Origin: Streptomyces sp. NBC_01571
Lineage (GTDB): Bacteria; Actinomycetota; Actinomycetes; Streptomycetales; Streptomycetaceae
Direction: 5' to 3'
Assembly (NCBI RefSeq): GCF_026339875.1
Contig: NZ_JAPEPZ010000001.1
Span: forward strand, 6,820,001-6,884,000
Length of the DNA: 64,000 nucleotides
In this document: piece by piece, positions 24,974 through 34,184 of the stretch
How positions within the stretch are numbered: the stretch's first letter is position 1
Layout of the letters: every line of letters starts with the position of its first letter
Translations under genes and position numbers: made by a program
The notes under the pieces: generated by a model
What the model was told of the DNA's origin: nothing
Database searches by the model: none
The model's input: only the letters and a program-made list of their open reading frames with translations

Positions 24974-26317
24974 ATCATCACCCGGCAGCCTCCGCCCCCG
25001 CTGGCGGAACTCTCCACGCTGGCATCCATAGGCACCCTGCCCGAACTGGCCCGCCAGCTTTCCACCTTGGGCGGTTGCACTCGCCCTGTCCGCCTCGACG
25101 GTCACCGCACCGAGTACGCGGTCGACACCACGACCGGCGAGATCGGCCCTGCCCTGCACCACCTCGACTCGACCGCCCTCCCGGCCGGCAACCTCCTCGT
25201 CCGCTGCAACAACCGACGCGCGACCCGCTGTTCGGCCTGTGCCGAGACCTACCGCCGCGACACCTTCCACCTGATCACCGCGGGACTCCGTGGCGGTAAG
25301 GGCACTTCGGACCAGGTGGCCACACACCCACGCGTCTTCGCCACATTCACCGCACCCGGCTTCGGCCCCGTCCACAACCGCCCCACAGGCGGCCGGGCCT
25401 GCCGCTGCGGCACCCACCACGACGACCAGGACCCGATCCTGGGGACGCCGCTCACTCCCGACTACTACGACTACGAAGCGGCCGTTCTCTGGAACGCACA
25501 TGCCGGAGCCCTCTGGCGTCGCTTCTCGATCTACCTCCGCCGGGAGGTCGCCAAGCGCGCCGGTCTCACTCAACGAGCCCTTCGCCATCACGCCCGTGTC
25601 TCCTTCGCGAAGGTGGCCGAGTACCAGAAGCGCGGCGCGGTCCACTTCCACGCGGTCATCCGCCTGGACGGCCCCGAGGGCGGTGACACCGCGCCTCCGG
25701 CCTGGGCGACTGCCGAGCTGCTGACCAACGCGATCCGTGCCGCAGCGGCCGCCGCCCGCGTCGACGGGCCGGAAGTCGACGGCCGTCAGCACTGCTTCGT
25801 CTTCGGCCGGCAACTCGACGTGCGCCCGATCCGCTCCGCCGACTTCGACGGCGGCCAGGAGCTCACCGAGCGGGCCGTCGCGTCGTACATCGCGAAGTAC
25901 GCGACCAAAGGCGCGGAGACCACGACCGGCACCCTCGACCGCCCGCTCAGGTTCCTCGCCGAGCTGGCCCAAGCCAGGCTCAGCGAACACGCCCGCCGTC
26001 TGATCCGCACCGCGTGGACGCTCGGGGCCCGCAAGGACCTGGAACACCTCCGCTTACGCGCCTGGGCTCACATGCTCGGCTTCCGCGGCCACTTCTCCAC
26101 CAAGTCCCGCCGCTACTCCACCACCCTCGGCGCGCTCCGCACCGCCCGTGCCGACTGGCGTCGAGCCCAAGCAGCCGCGGCGCTGCCCGAGCGTGAGTGC
26201 GAGACGACGTACGTCCTCGCGCACTGGGTCTTCGCCGGAACCGGCCTCTCGGCCGCCGAAGCCTGGCTGTCCGTGTCGCTCGAACCCGCCCCTGGTACGG
26301 AAGGAGAACCGACGTGA
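24974..26317 (+). CDS. RepSA-like replication initiator (start uncertain)
   Basis: About 447-aa initiator of the RepSA type. C-x7-C-x2-C (CNNRRATRCSAC) near residue 75, an HUH-like VHFHAVIRL block near 220, and YIAKYATK near 310, whose tyrosines are candidates for the nicking residue, indicate rolling-circle replication of the excised element. I find no in-frame ATG, GTG or TTG between 24633 and the conserved N-terminus; the best-placed codon is ATC at 24974, 6 nt after GAGAGGA, so an unusual ATC start (or a mutated start) is proposed. A CTG near 24881 is the alternative. The stop overlaps the excisionase GTG. Confidence 0.8.
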   Translation: MITRQPPPPLAELSTLASIGTLPELARQLSTLGGCTRPVRLDGHRTEYAVDTTTGEIGPALHHLDSTALPAGNLLVRCNNRRATRCSACAETYRRDTFHLITAGLRGGKGTSDQVATHPRVFATFTAPGFGPVHNRPTGGRACRCGTHHDDQDPILGTPLTPDYYDYEAAVLWNAHAGALWRRFSIYLRREVAKRAGLTQRALRHHARVSFAKVAEYQKRGAVHFHAVIRLDGPEGGDTAPPAWATAELLTNAIRAAAAAARVDGPEVDGRQHCFVFGRQLDVRPIRSADFDGGQELTERAVASYIAKYATKGAETTTGTLDRPLRFLAELAQARLSEHARRLIRTAWTLGARKDLEHLRLRAWAHMLGFRGHFSTKSRRYSTTLGALRTARADWRRAQAAAALPERECETTYVLAHWVFAGTGLSAAEAWLSVSLEPAPGTEGEPT

Positions 26318-26508
26318 ACCCGCAGCGCGATGAGCTGATGACCGTGCGCCAGATCCTGAACGAGCTGGGTGGGGTTTCTCGCCGGACGTTTTATCGCTGG
26401 CGTGAGCTGGGGCATGGGCCGGCCGCATTCAAGCTGCCCAACGGGGAGCTCCGGGTGTGGCGAAGTGATTTCTCCACGTGGCTGCGAGAGCTGGAGGCCG
26501 CGGCGTGA
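26314..26508 (+). CDS. Excisionase (MerR-like helix-turn-helix)
   Basis: 64-aa DNA-binding protein. MTVRQILNELGGVSRRTFYR and RWRELGHGP form the winged helix of Xis/MerR-like excisionases, followed by KLPNGELRVWRSDFSTWL. It would bias the integrase toward excision. GTG 26314 lies 8 nt after AAGGAG and overlaps the rep stop (GTGA); the internal ATG at 26338 is a less favoured start. The integrase GTG overlaps its stop, so Xis and Int are made together. Confidence 0.85.
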   Translation: MNPQRDELMTVRQILNELGGVSRRTFYRWRELGHGPAAFKLPNGELRVWRSDFSTWLRELEAAA

Positions 26509-27878
26509 AGTCTCTTGGCGTGAAGGTCTGGGCCGTTCGGAAGCGTGACACGAAGACGCCCTCGTACGGCGTTCGGTGGTCTGTGGCGGGCAACGTCTTC
26601 TCCGACTCGTTCCGCACGAAGGCACTCGCGGACCACTACCGCTCGAAGCTGATGCGGGCGATGCGCGACGGCGAGGAGTTCTACAAGGCATCCGGGCTTC
26701 CGGACTCGATGGAACCGAAGAAGTCGGCTGTTTCCTGGTACGACTTCGCCCTCCGGTACCTCGCCATGAAATGGCCCCACGCCGCTCCCAATACGCGCGA
26801 TGGCATCAATGAGTCGCTTACCAGCGTGACGGTGGAGCTCCTCGACGAGCGGGCTGGACGGCCGTCCGACCAAGCCATCCGTAAGGCGCTGCGCAACTGG
26901 GCTTTCGTCCTGCCGGGGCCGGACGACCGAGACGTCCCGGACGACGTACGGAATGTTCTCCACTGGGTGTCCAAGGCATCGCGACCGCTGGCCGATCTCG
27001 CTGAACCGGCCACGGCGCGTGCGGTGCTGGACTCGCTGAAGCTCAGGCTCGACGGCACGGCCGCGGCAGCCGAGACCGTGCGGCGGAAGCGGCGGACCCT
27101 CGTCAACGCTGCCAACTACGCGGTCGACCTGGGGGAACTGCGCGAAAACCCGATCACGGCTGTCCGCTGGCAGAAGCCGAAGGTCTCCAACCAGGTCGAC
27201 CCTCGCGTCGTCGCGAACCCCGAGCAGGCCCGGAATCTCCTGGCGGCCGTCTCCTACGTAGGCGGCTACCGGCGGGCTCGTGGTCGGCGCCTGGTGGGTC
27301 TCTTCGCTGCGATGTACTTCGGCGGTCTCCGGCCGGCTGAAGCGATCGGCCTCGTCGAGACGGACCTGAGCCTTCCCGAACAGGGCTGGGGAGCGGCGCT
27401 GCTTCACCGGACTCGTCCGTCGGTCGGCAAGCAGTGGACCGACTCGGGGGAGACTCACGACGACCGCGGTCTGAAGAACCGGCCGGTTGAGGACGTCAGG
27501 CGGGTGCCGATCCCGCCCCATCTCGTGGTCGCACTTCGCGAGCACCTGGCTACCTTCGGCACTGCGGACGACGGGCGCCTCTTCTTCAGCGAGAAGGGTT
27601 CGGTAGTCCCGTCCTCGACGTACTACCGCGTGTGGCAGGAGGCCCGTCTCCTCGCGCTCCCGCCGGCCGTGGCGTCCTCGCCGCTCGCGAGTCGGCCGTA
27701 CGACCTCCGTCATTCGGCGCTGTCGACATGGCTCAATGCCGGCGTCGACCCCACAGAGGTGGCCGAGCGCGCCGGCAACAGTGTCGAAGTCCTACTGACT
27801 CGCTATGCGAAGTGCCTCGACGGACGGCAGGACGTCGCCAACCGGCGTATCGAGGACCTGCTTCGCGAGTACGAGTAA
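26505..27878 (+). CDS. Tyrosine integrase
   Basis: 457-aa site-specific recombinase. An N-terminal arm-type domain (about 1-60) and a SAM-like core-binding domain (about 75-200) precede the catalytic domain. R276 (GGLRPAEA), R402-H403 (YDLRHSAL) and the nucleophile Y434 (TRYAKCL) are present. The usual first His of H-x-x-R is Tyr399, and the usual GH before the nucleophile reads GN. The start is GTG 26505 in a GTGA overlap with xis; the longer frame from 26478 runs inside xis. As usual in AICEs, int is the last gene, next to the presumed tRNA attachment site. Confidence 0.9.
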   Translation: MKSLGVKVWAVRKRDTKTPSYGVRWSVAGNVFSDSFRTKALADHYRSKLMRAMRDGEEFYKASGLPDSMEPKKSAVSWYDFALRYLAMKWPHAAPNTRDGINESLTSVTVELLDERAGRPSDQAIRKALRNWAFVLPGPDDRDVPDDVRNVLHWVSKASRPLADLAEPATARAVLDSLKLRLDGTAAAAETVRRKRRTLVNAANYAVDLGELRENPITAVRWQKPKVSNQVDPRVVANPEQARNLLAAVSYVGGYRRARGRRLVGLFAAMYFGGLRPAEAIGLVETDLSLPEQGWGAALLHRTRPSVGKQWTDSGETHDDRGLKNRPVEDVRRVPIPPHLVVALREHLATFGTADDGRLFFSEKGSVVPSSTYYRVWQEARLLALPPAVASSPLASRPYDLRHSALSTWLNAGVDPTEVAERAGNSVEVLLTRYAKCLDGRQDVANRRIEDLLREYE

Positions 27879-27941
27879 GTCACAGCGACCGCATCGACGC
27901 CCTTGGCAGCGTGCCGGGGGCGTCGTCGTTTGCCTGGGCCG

Positions 27942-28595
27942 TCAAGCTGAGCGAGTGGCCTGGGCTTGCTCCGAGGCGAGCAGACGTCTAAGGCTCCTTC
28001 GCTCGCTATTGAGCTCAGCGAGCATCCGAGAGCAATTTTGCGCGAAGTCGGGCTGGACTTCGACGCCGAGGTCATGACGCAGGGTGACCCGTAGGAGGTA
28101 CACACCTTCGGACAGTGGACCGTTGAACCAAGTTCCGGCACGGGTGTACGCCTCTATGAGATCGGGACTGGTCGGTAACTGCTTGACGACGGTGTACCCG
28201 ACGCCGAGCGCCCGGTTGAGGGCCGAGGCGATCTCGTGGACGTCTTTCGGTAGAGCCATCTGCGCCACCGAGTAGTTCTCCAACCAAGCGTCCTTGGCAG
28301 CGTCAAGGATTGCAGGTTCCGCTGGCTGACCGCGCTCAGCCGCTCGGACTGCGTCTTGGGCAGCGACGCGGTAGGCGCGAGCCGTGGTGTTCAATCGTGC
28401 ATAGAGATCCCGTCGGGCCTGCTGCGCTCGGTCGTGCCGGTCTTCTGCCCGTTCACGATCGGCCCGCTGGTTCTGCTCGCGGGTGACGCGCTGGCTGAGC
28501 ACCGCCCCGCCGAGAGTTCCACCCAGTGTGCCCGCAACTCCGATGAGTGCGACGGCAAGCGTGGTCACGTCCACGAGGTCCCCCAACTCGTCCAT
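27942..28595 (-). CDS. Membrane-anchored coiled-coil protein, unknown
   Basis: 217-aa protein. One N-terminal hydrophobic segment (about residues 10-34, TTLAVALIGVAGTLGGTL) is followed by a highly charged helix (ADRERAEDRHDRAQQARRD, about 44-62) and a helical C-terminal half. No family is recognised. It lies between int and tRNA-Arg, transcribed toward int, so it probably came in with the integrated element as cargo. A toxin or superinfection-exclusion role is possible but nothing in the sequence shows it. Confidence 0.6.
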   Translation of the reverse strand: MDELGDLVDVTTLAVALIGVAGTLGGTLGGAVLSQRVTREQNQRADRERAEDRHDRAQQARRDLYARLNTTARAYRVAAQDAVRAAERGQPAEPAILDAAKDAWLENYSVAQMALPKDVHEIASALNRALGVGYTVVKQLPTSPDLIEAYTRAGTWFNGPLSEGVYLLRVTLRHDLGVEVQPDFAQNCSRMLAELNSERRSLRRLLASEQAQATRSA

Positions 28596-28874
28596 TCATC
28601 TGCCTGCGGACGGCCTAAGACGGCGTGACAGGCACATCAAGGCTTGGGCTCCTCACCCGAGCACCGTCCGACACCCGGACGAAGATAGCGGGGGCGTCGA
28701 CTGTATGGCGTGTAGGTGACGCGCCACCTGCGACGATGCTCCAAGATCCCGTCCACGCCTCGTCCACAGACCCCGACATACGGCCGCTTCGGGCTACATC
28801 CGCCTGCACATACGCGAAGACCCCGGCCTCAGCGTTTCCGCTGGTGACGGGGTCTTTGGGCACCTCATAAGGGG

Positions 28875-28946
28875 TGCCCCCGGCAGGATTCGAACCTGCG
28901 CACACGGCTCCGGAGGCCGTTGCTCTATCCCCTGAGCTACGGGGGC
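28875..28946 (-). tRNA. tRNA-Arg (CCG anticodon)
   Basis: 72-nt cloverleaf on the minus strand. Acceptor stem GCCCCCG/CGGGGGC with discriminator A, D arm GCTC/GAGC, anticodon stem ACGGC/GCCGT around CTCCGGA (anticodon CCG, reading CGG), and T arm GCAGG/CCTGC with TTCGAAT. CCA is not encoded. Its 3' end faces the AICE, the usual arrangement when such an element uses a tRNA gene as its attachment site. Confidence 0.95.
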
Positions 28947-29238
28947 GTGTCGGCCGTGGTGTGCGGCGACGGGTAGAACCCTACCAGCTCTTTCGAGGGC
29001 GACTGGCATGGGTTTATGTGGGGGAGGGGCGGTGTGTTGGGGTGTGAGGGGAGCGGGGCGCGAGTGGCGGTGGCGGCGGCTCGGGGGTGTGGGCCGAAGG
29101 GTCCAGGAGCCTCGAGGCGAGTCCCGGATGCGGGCGAGAGGGGGGCGCGGCCGGGCCGGGGCGGGTTCCGGACCCCCGTCCGGGGTGGAAGTGGGGAAAA
29201 CCCGGACGCGGTGCCGGGCGCGGACCTACTCTCGAGTT

Positions 29239-29820
29239 GTGTCAGGCGCGTCCGGTCGGGTGCTTGTTGTGGACGACAACAAGGTCATCCGGCAGCTGAT
29301 CAGGGTCAACCTCGAGCTGGAGGGCATCGAGGTCGTGACCGCGGCCGATGGTGCCGAATGCCTGGACGTGGTGCATCACGTGCGGCCCGATGTGGTGACC
29401 CTGGATGTGGTCATGCCCCGGCTCGACGGGTTGCGGACCGCCGCTCGGCTCCGTGCCGATCCGCGGACGCGGAACCTTCCCCTCGCCATCGTCAGCGCCT
29501 GTACTCAGTACGAGGTCGAGAGCGGGCTAGACGTGGGCGTCGACGCCTTTCTCGCCAAGCCCTTCGAGCCTTCCGAACTCGTGCGACTCGTACGGCAGTT
29601 GATGGAGCGGCGGGGGAGTCGGGGCGGCGAAGGTGGTGGTGACGACGACCGCGGGTCGCCCTTCCAAGGTGCCTTCGAGGGTGCGGTCGAGGGCGACGCC
29701 TTCGGCTCGGACGGGTTCGGTACGGACGGTTTCCGTGCGGAGAGGTTCGGTGCCGAGCGGTTCGGGCCTGACGGGTTCGGGGTCGACGAAGCCGAGCGCG
29801 CCGGCCGCTCCGGTCATTGA
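29239..29820 (+). CDS. Response regulator receiver protein with repetitive tail
   Basis: 193-aa protein. The receiver domain (about residues 5-120) starts RVLVVDDNKVIRQL (acidic pair DD), has the phospho-acceptor Asp in VVTLDVVMPRLDGL, a switch residue in IVSACTQ and the conserved Lys in FLAKPFEPSELV. There is no DNA-binding output domain. The C-terminal 65 residues are glycine/aspartate-rich and carry repeats around FGxxxFG and DGFG. GTG at 29239 is preferred because the receiver begins right after it; the open frame upstream to 29008 has poor coding character. This gene regularly precedes nrtL in Streptomyces. A partner kinase is not encoded here. Confidence 0.85.
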   Translation: MSGASGRVLVVDDNKVIRQLIRVNLELEGIEVVTAADGAECLDVVHHVRPDVVTLDVVMPRLDGLRTAARLRADPRTRNLPLAIVSACTQYEVESGLDVGVDAFLAKPFEPSELVRLVRQLMERRGSRGGEGGGDDDRGSPFQGAFEGAVEGDAFGSDGFGTDGFRAERFGAERFGPDGFGVDEAERAGRSGH

Positions 29821-30098
29821 CGAGAGCTGTTGATCTACCCGCCCACACCGTCCCATACCGGCACATATCGACCGTGGGGCACTGGGTGGTGAGTGGCTGG
29901 TGGCCTCTCCGGCGGCATTGGATCAGTCGTTCGGGTCAGTACGCCGCGTTGTCTCGCCTCCTCGCCTCTTTTCCCCTCGCCTCACCTTTCCCTCGGATTC
30001 GAGCGCGTACGGCCGTACGCCCCGTACCCCGTCCACATCCCGGACCTCCGGACAAACCGACTCGCATACCCACCCCCCTCCTCCCCTACGCTGGTCAC

Positions 30099-31313
30099 GT
30101 GACCCCCGTCGAGCTCTCCCGTACCGTGCTGCGCGCGGTGCGTCGTGCTGTGGACGCGGGTGAGCTGAGTGTGGCCGTGCCGGTGCGGGCGGTGGTGGCG
30201 CCCCCGGGACCCGGCGGATGCGGGGACTACGCCACGAACATCGCGTTGCAGCTGGCCCGGCCCGCCGGGCGCTCCGCGGTGCAGGTCGCCGAGATCCTGC
30301 GGCCCCACCTCGTGGGCACCGACGGTGTCGCCGACGTCGCGATCACCGGGCCCGGGTTCCTCAACATTCGCCTCGGCGGCGCGGACTCCGCCGTCGCATC
30401 CCTCGTACGGGAGATCGGGCGCGGTTCCTACGGCCACGGCGACGCCCTCGACGGGCAGGCCGTCCCGCTTCTGATCCCGGTTCCGTACGACCTCCGTGCC
30501 GAGGTCGTCGCCGACGCGCTCGTACGGATCATCGCCACCCAGGGCGGACGGGCCCTGGTGCGGTACGCCGAGCCGCCCCGCACGGACGTCTCGGACACGG
30601 ACCTCTCGGACACGGACCTGCCTGACAGGGACTGCTCCGGCACCGCCCCCTCACGCACCGCCCCCTCGCGCACCGCCCTTTCACCCCGCGACGCCCGCCA
30701 CCTCGATGAGACGCACCTCGTCCACCCCGCACCCGGCGCCCCTGGCATCCCCAGTACGCCCAGCGCCCCCGGCACCCCCACCACTTCCGTAACCCCCACC
30801 ACCCCCACCACCCCCGTAACCCTCCGCCCCGTCCCCGCCCCCGAAGACCCCACCCCCCTCGGCCCCGACGCCGCCCGATGGGCGCTGCTGCACCCGGCCG
30901 GGCACGATCGGCCCCGGATCGGTGCCGGGCATCTTCTTCAGCGGGAGAGCAACCCGCTCTACCGCGTCCGGTACGCGCACGCCCGCACCCGGGCTCTCAC
31001 CCGCAACGCCGCCGCTCTCGGCTTCACCGGTACCCCCGGTGACGTCCCGGGGGCCGGCGAGCTGCTCGGCGCCCTCGCCGAGTACCCCCGTGCCCTGCGC
31101 GTCGCCGCGACCCATCGCGCCCCCGACCGCCTCGCCCGGCATCTCGTCACCACCGCCGACGCCTTCCTCGCCCTCCAGCACCTGGTGCTGCCGCTCGGCG
31201 ACGAGAAACCCTCGGCCGCCCACCGCGCCCGGCTCGCGCTCGCCGAAGCCACCGGGACGGTGCTGGCCGGCGGCCTGTCCCTGCTCGGCATCAGCGCCCC
31301 TGACTATCTGTGA
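30099..31313 (+). CDS. nrtL: ArgS-related anticodon-binding protein NrtL
   Basis: 404-aa protein related to arginyl-tRNA synthetase but without its catalytic core. The N-terminus (about residues 5-120) resembles the ArgS N-terminal domain ([30 protein letters not shown]), and the C-terminus (about 285-404) the DALR anticodon-binding domain ([38 protein letters not shown]). Between them, about residues 165-260 are a low-complexity linker of Thr/Pro/Asp repeats where the class I HIGH/KMSKS core would be. So it cannot charge tRNA by the known mechanism. It is 7 bp upstream of lysA and almost certainly co-transcribed. GTG start at 30099. Confidence 0.85.
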   Translation: MTPVELSRTVLRAVRRAVDAGELSVAVPVRAVVAPPGPGGCGDYATNIALQLARPAGRSAVQVAEILRPHLVGTDGVADVAITGPGFLNIRLGGADSAVASLVREIGRGSYGHGDALDGQAVPLLIPVPYDLRAEVVADALVRIIATQGGRALVRYAEPPRTDVSDTDLSDTDLPDRDCSGTAPSRTAPSRTALSPRDARHLDETHLVHPAPGAPGIPSTPSAPGTPTTSVTPTTPTTPVTLRPVPAPEDPTPLGPDAARWALLHPAGHDRPRIGAGHLLQRESNPLYRVRYAHARTRALTRNAAALGFTGTPGDVPGAGELLGALAEYPRALRVAATHRAPDRLARHLVTTADAFLALQHLVLPLGDEKPSAAHRARLALAEATGTVLAGGLSLLGISAPDYL

Positions 31314-31320
31314 GAGAAGA

Positions 31321-32712
31321 ATGAGCCGTTCCGCACACCCCGCCGGGCCCCGTCACGCCGATGTGCTGCCCGAGGGGCACTACAGCGCCCCGCCCACCGA
31401 CCTCAACGCCCTCGATCCCAAGGTCTGGGCCCACACCGTCACCCGTACCGACGACGGGGTCGTGAGTGTCGGCGGTGTCGAAGTCACCACCCTCGCGGAG
31501 GAGTTCGGCACACCCGCCTACTTCCTCGACGAGTCGGACTTCCGGGCGCGCGCCCGCGCCTGGCGCACCGCCTTCGGACACGACGCCGACGTCTTCTACG
31601 CGGGGAAGGCGTTCCTCTCGCGTGCCGTCGTGCGGTGGCTGCACGAGGAGGGGCTGAACCTCGACGTCTGTTCGGGTGGTGAACTGGTCACCGCCCTCTC
31701 CGCCGGCATGCCCGCCGACCGCATCGCCTTCCACGGCAACAACAAGTCCGCCGAGGAGATCACCGCCGCCGTCCGGGCCGGCGTCGGGCGGATCGTCCTC
31801 GACTCCTTCCAGGAGATCGTGCGCGTCGCCCACATCGCCCAGTCCCTCGGCACGCGGCAGCGCGTACAGATCCGGGTGACGGTCGGCGTGGAGGCGCACA
31901 CGCACGAGTTCATCGCCACCGCCCACGAGGACCAGAAGTTCGGGATCGCCCTCGCCGACGGGCAGGCCGCGGAGGCCGTACGCCGTGCGCTCTCCCTCGA
32001 CGGTCTCGAAGTGGTCGGGATCCACTCGCACATCGGCTCGCAGATCTTCGACATGGCCGGGTTCGAGGTCGCCGCCCGGCGGGTCGTGGCGCTGCTCGCG
32101 GCCGTCCGTGACGAGCACGGGATCGAACTGCCGGAGATCGACCTCGGCGGCGGCCTCGGCATCGCGTACACCAGCGACGACGACCCCCGCGAGCCGCACG
32201 AGATCGCCAAGGCCCTCAGCGAGATCGTCACCCGGGAGTGCGAGGCCGCGAAGCTGCGGACGCCTCGGATCTCGGTGGAACCCGGGCGCGCCATCGTCGG
32301 GCCGACCGCCTTCACGCTCTACGAGGTCGGCACGATCAAGCCGCTCGACGGGCTGCGGACGTACGTCTCCGTGGACGGCGGCATGTCCGACAACATCCGC
32401 ACCGCGCTGTACGACGCCGAGTACAGCGTCGCCCTGGTCTCGCGCACCTCCGACGCCGAGCCCATGCTCGTGCGCGTCGTCGGCAAGCACTGCGAGAGTG
32501 GTGACATCGTCGTGAAGGACGCTTTCCTGCCCTCCGACCTGGCCCCCGGCGACCTGATCGCCGTTCCGGCCACCGGCGCCTACTGCCGGTCGATGGCCAG
32601 CAACTACAACCACGCGCTGCGGCCGCCGGTCGTCGCGGTCAACGACGGCGAGGCGCGGGTCATCGTCCGGCGCGAGACGGAGGAGGACCTGCTCCGGCTC
32701 GACGTGGGGTGA
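31321..32712 (+). CDS. lysA: Diaminopimelate decarboxylase
   Basis: 463-aa PLP enzyme that decarboxylates meso-diaminopimelate to lysine, the last step of the pathway. The alanine racemase-like barrel carries the PLP lysine K96 ([10 protein letters not shown]). Also visible are [22 protein letters not shown] and the C-terminal beta domain with [17 protein letters not shown], whose cysteine contributes to the dimer active site. The length is usual for actinomycete LysA. It lies between nrtL and hom, all plus strand. Confidence 0.96.
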   Translation: MSRSAHPAGPRHADVLPEGHYSAPPTDLNALDPKVWAHTVTRTDDGVVSVGGVEVTTLAEEFGTPAYFLDESDFRARARAWRTAFGHDADVFYAGKAFLSRAVVRWLHEEGLNLDVCSGGELVTALSAGMPADRIAFHGNNKSAEEITAAVRAGVGRIVLDSFQEIVRVAHIAQSLGTRQRVQIRVTVGVEAHTHEFIATAHEDQKFGIALADGQAAEAVRRALSLDGLEVVGIHSHIGSQIFDMAGFEVAARRVVALLAAVRDEHGIELPEIDLGGGLGIAYTSDDDPREPHEIAKALSEIVTRECEAAKLRTPRISVEPGRAIVGPTAFTLYEVGTIKPLDGLRTYVSVDGGMSDNIRTALYDAEYSVALVSRTSDAEPMLVRVVGKHCESGDIVVKDAFLPSDLAPGDLIAVPATGAYCRSMASNYNHALRPPVVAVNDGEARVIVRRETEEDLLRLDVG

Positions 32713-32876
32713 GGAACGGCGGCCACGGGCGGTGTCCCGGCGGGCGGAGAAAGATCTCCGGTTCGTCGGCCCCGCGAGAATGAAATAGACATCTCACGAT
32801 CCGGACGAGGGACAGAAACCCCCGTCCGGTGAGTGAGACTGGTCCCACCGTAGACGGTATGAGGAAACGAGGTCGG

Positions 32877-34178
32877 ATGATGCGTACGCGTCCGCTGAAG
32901 GTGGCGCTGCTGGGCTGTGGGGTTGTCGGCTCAGAGGTGGCTCGCATCATGACGACGCACGCCGACGACCTCGCCGCGCGCATCGGGGCCCCGGTCGAGC
33001 TGACCGGCGTCGCGGTGCGGCGGCCCTCCAAGGTCCGTGAGGGCATCGACCCCGACCTGGTGACCACCGACGCGACCGCCCTGGTCAAGCGTGGGGACAT
33101 CGACGTCGTCGTGGAGGTCATCGGGGGCATCGAGCCCGCCCGCTCCCTCATCACGACCGCCTTCGAGCACGGCGCCTCCGTCGTGTCCGCCAACAAGGCG
33201 CTGCTCGCCCAGGACGGTGCCGCGCTGCACGCCGCCGCCGAGGAGCACGGCAGGGACCTCTACTACGAGGCCGCCGTCGCCGGTGCCATCCCGCTGATCC
33301 GGCCGCTGCGCGAGTCCCTGGCCGGCGACAAGATCAACCGCGTGATGGGGATCGTCAACGGGACCACGAACTTCATCCTCGACAAGATGGACTCCACGGG
33401 TGCGGGCTACCAGGAGGCGCTCGACGAGGCCACCGCGCTCGGGTACGCGGAAGCCGACCCGACCGCCGACGTCGAGGGCTTCGACGCCGCCGCCAAGGCC
33501 GCCATCCTGGCCGGCATCGCCTTCCACACCCGGGTGCGTCTCGACGACGTCTACCGCGAGGGCATGAACGAGGTCACCTCCGCCGACTTCGCCTCGGCCA
33601 AGGCCATGGGCTGCACCATCAAACTGCTCGCCATCTGCGAGCGCGCCGCGGACGGCGGCTCGGTGACGGCGCGCGTGCACCCGGCGATGATTCCGCTGAG
33701 CCACCCGCTCGCCTCCGTGCGCGGCGCGTACAACGCCGTGTTCGTCGAGTCGGACGCCGCCGGTCAGCTCATGTTCTACGGACCGGGCGCCGGCGGCGCC
33801 CCGACCGCATCCGCCGTTCTCGGCGACCTCGTCGCCGTCTGCCGCAACAAGCTCAGCGGCGCGACCGGGCCCGGCGACTCCGCGTACACCCAGCTGCCCG
33901 TGAGCTCCATGGGCGAGGTCGTCACGCGCTACCACATCAGCCTCGACGTGGCCGACAAACCGGGTGTTCTCGCCCAGGTGGCCACTGTCTTCGCCGAGCA
34001 CGGCGTCTCGATCGATACGGTTCGCCAGCAGGGCCGGCAGGACGGAGGCGGCGAGGCCTCTCTCGTCGTAGTCACCCACCGTGCGTCCGACGCGTCCTTG
34101 AACGGGACCGTCGAGGCGCTGCGCAGCCTCGACACCGTGCGGGGTGTCGCCAGCATCATGCGGGTTGAAGGAGAGTAA
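32877..34178 (+). CDS. hom: Homoserine dehydrogenase
   Basis: 433-aa enzyme reducing aspartate semialdehyde to homoserine with NAD(P)H. Nucleotide-binding LLGCGVVGSEVA is at about residues 10-21, the catalytic domain has GIVNGTTNFILDKM and EADPTADVEGFDAAAK, and a C-terminal ACT domain (about 348-425, HISLDVADKPGVLAQV) is the site of threonine feedback. ATG 32877 has GAGG about 8 nt upstream; an upstream GTG at 32829 is possible. It starts 164 bp after lysA, so it probably has its own promoter, and lies 6 bp before thrC. Confidence 0.95.
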   Translation: MMRTRPLKVALLGCGVVGSEVARIMTTHADDLAARIGAPVELTGVAVRRPSKVREGIDPDLVTTDATALVKRGDIDVVVEVIGGIEPARSLITTAFEHGASVVSANKALLAQDGAALHAAAEEHGRDLYYEAAVAGAIPLIRPLRESLAGDKINRVMGIVNGTTNFILDKMDSTGAGYQEALDEATALGYAEADPTADVEGFDAAAKAAILAGIAFHTRVRLDDVYREGMNEVTSADFASAKAMGCTIKLLAICERAADGGSVTARVHPAMIPLSHPLASVRGAYNAVFVESDAAGQLMFYGPGAGGAPTASAVLGDLVAVCRNKLSGATGPGDSAYTQLPVSSMGEVVTRYHISLDVADKPGVLAQVATVFAEHGVSIDTVRQQGRQDGGGEASLVVVTHRASDASLNGTVEALRSLDTVRGVASIMRVEGE

Positions 34179-34184
34179 CCAGCA

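Larger units (their letters stand above)
18921..28874. mobile_element. Actinomycete integrative and conjugative element (pSAM2 type)
   Basis: The gene content is the standard AICE set in one orientation: GntR regulators, SCO3933-type regulator, FtsK/SpoIIIE translocase, Spd proteins, RepSA-like initiator, excisionase and tyrosine integrase (ending at 27878). The rep-xis-int genes overlap by 4 nt at each junction. The tRNA-Arg 3' end at 28875 is taken as the right limit because AICEs usually integrate there. The left limit is set only at the first operator and is uncertain: the DUF1152/HEAT operon, or the entire stretch back through the Dpd genes, could belong to the same integrated segment. 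No duplicate of the tRNA 3' end was seen. Confidence 0.75.

Noticed and set aside
28625..28870. 81-codon plus-strand ORF between cargo gene and tRNA
   Set aside because: No ribosome binding site, no homology, and threonine/alanine-rich composition typical of chance frames.
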